Assembly: GCA_052035915.1 (NCBI GenBank)
Contig: JBPOHE010000059.1
Location: forward strand, 21,992 to 85,991
From: JBPOHE01 sp052035915
GTDB lineage: Bacteria; Pseudomonadota; Gammaproteobacteria; Chromatiales; Chromatiaceae
Direction of reading: 5' to 3'
DNA: 64,000 bases
In this document: one piece after another, positions 63,851 to 64,000 of the stretch
Position numbering within the stretch: the first letter of the stretch is position 1
How the letters are laid out: each line of letters starts with the position of its first letter
Notes under the pieces: generated by a model
The model's input: the letters and a program-made list of their open reading frames with translations, nothing else
What the model was told of the DNA's origin: nothing
Database searches by the model: none
Position numbers and translations under genes: made by a program

Positions 63851-64000
63851 TGCAAGATGCAAGACCTGGCCGTACGCAGTAACAGTAACAAATCTAGCGG
63901 GTTGAAGTCCCGCCCGGGGAGTTGTCCGTACGCCCCGGTAGCATGAGGAAGCGGCGTTGCGGTAACGCGGGGTCGTAAGTTTCCAAACAGCAAGAGAGCA
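63851..64000 (+). ncRNA. 5' part of a group II intron, continues past window
   Basis: The sequence GTGCAAGATGCAAGACC starts right after the transposase scar and is followed by CAGTAACA, TCTAGCGGGTTGAAGTCCCG, CGGTAGCATGAGGAAGCGGC and GTAAGTTTCC, which resemble domain I of bacterial group II introns (GTGYG start, AGCGGGTNAAAGTCCCGC, GGTAGC.TGAGGAA). No reverse transcriptase is in the window. If correct, the intron inserted into the transposase remnant. Confidence 0.55.

Noticed and set aside
63979..63989. Second end of the 41.4-kb TIR element (TTCCAAACAGC)
   Set aside because: The 11-base match lies inside the presumed group II intron, lacks the last bases of the repeat and has no partner in the window.

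Overview
The window looks like a chromosomal segment of a GC-rich gammaproteobacterium, most likely a sulfur oxidiser related to the Chromatiales. Three things point there: the yraL-yraM-yraN-diaA-yraP neighbourhood (rsmI, lpoA, yraN, diaA, BON lipoprotein), the ilvB-ilvN-ilvC-pssA-leuA order, and sulfur-related genes (a DsrC-family protein and a TauE/SafE exporter). No rRNA or tRNA gene was seen, so I do not name a genus.

Bases 1-7750 form a defence and addiction island. It holds the tail of an ImmA/IrrE-like gene, a DUF4411 PIN protein, an Eco57I-type adenine methyltransferase and a nuclease-helicase in one overlapping operon. A broken PemK/MazF toxin gene follows, then an MqsR-MqsA-SecB-like toxin-antitoxin-chaperone operon, a small zinc-ribbon protein and a probable integrase remnant.

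Bases 7750-17500 carry a GDP-mannose enzyme (manC), a two-gene MotA/MotB-like stator pair, a DUF455 ferritin-like protein, a membrane cytochrome c5, an AT-rich orphan gene among repeats, an Rhs scar, and a TauE exporter, membrane protein and tandem universal stress protein set. Bases 17500-25250 hold a PhoR-like kinase, a GlcD-like oxidase and the conserved yra cluster with rsmI divergent. Bases 25750-28550 hold a small operon of two unknown proteins and a Cas6/Cmx6-like RAMP protein without a CRISPR array, a DsrC variant 61 bases further on, and a convergent PKHD-type dioxygenase.

Bases 29100-51100 are mixed: an excalibur-domain protein, a 1725-residue exonuclease-RecQ-UvrD fusion, a GT39-like membrane glycosyltransferase, a MoeB/ThiF protein, a solute-binding protein paired with an ArsB/NhaD-type transporter, DUF1631, msrA, DUF533, a glycosyltransferase, DUF302, a methyltransferase and gshA. 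Bases 51300-63400 are mostly housekeeping: pbpG, IS630 debris, an MFS transporter, iscR with a probable own operator, DUF1249, rimI, a family 4 uracil-DNA glycosylase, leuA, pssA and ilvC-ilvN-ilvB. The right edge shows a transposase scar and what looks like the 5' part of a group II intron.

The most striking non-coding feature is a dispersed, nearly palindromic double-hairpin repeat built on GTTCTC/GAGAAC arms, present in seven intergenic places (about 7.5, 13.2, 17.3, 29.8, 35.3, 41.5 and 49.3 kb). One copy sits in a 180-bp element with 14-bp terminal inverted repeats and TTA duplications, so the family, or part of it, may move like a MITE. Several other short repeat families share the same gaps.
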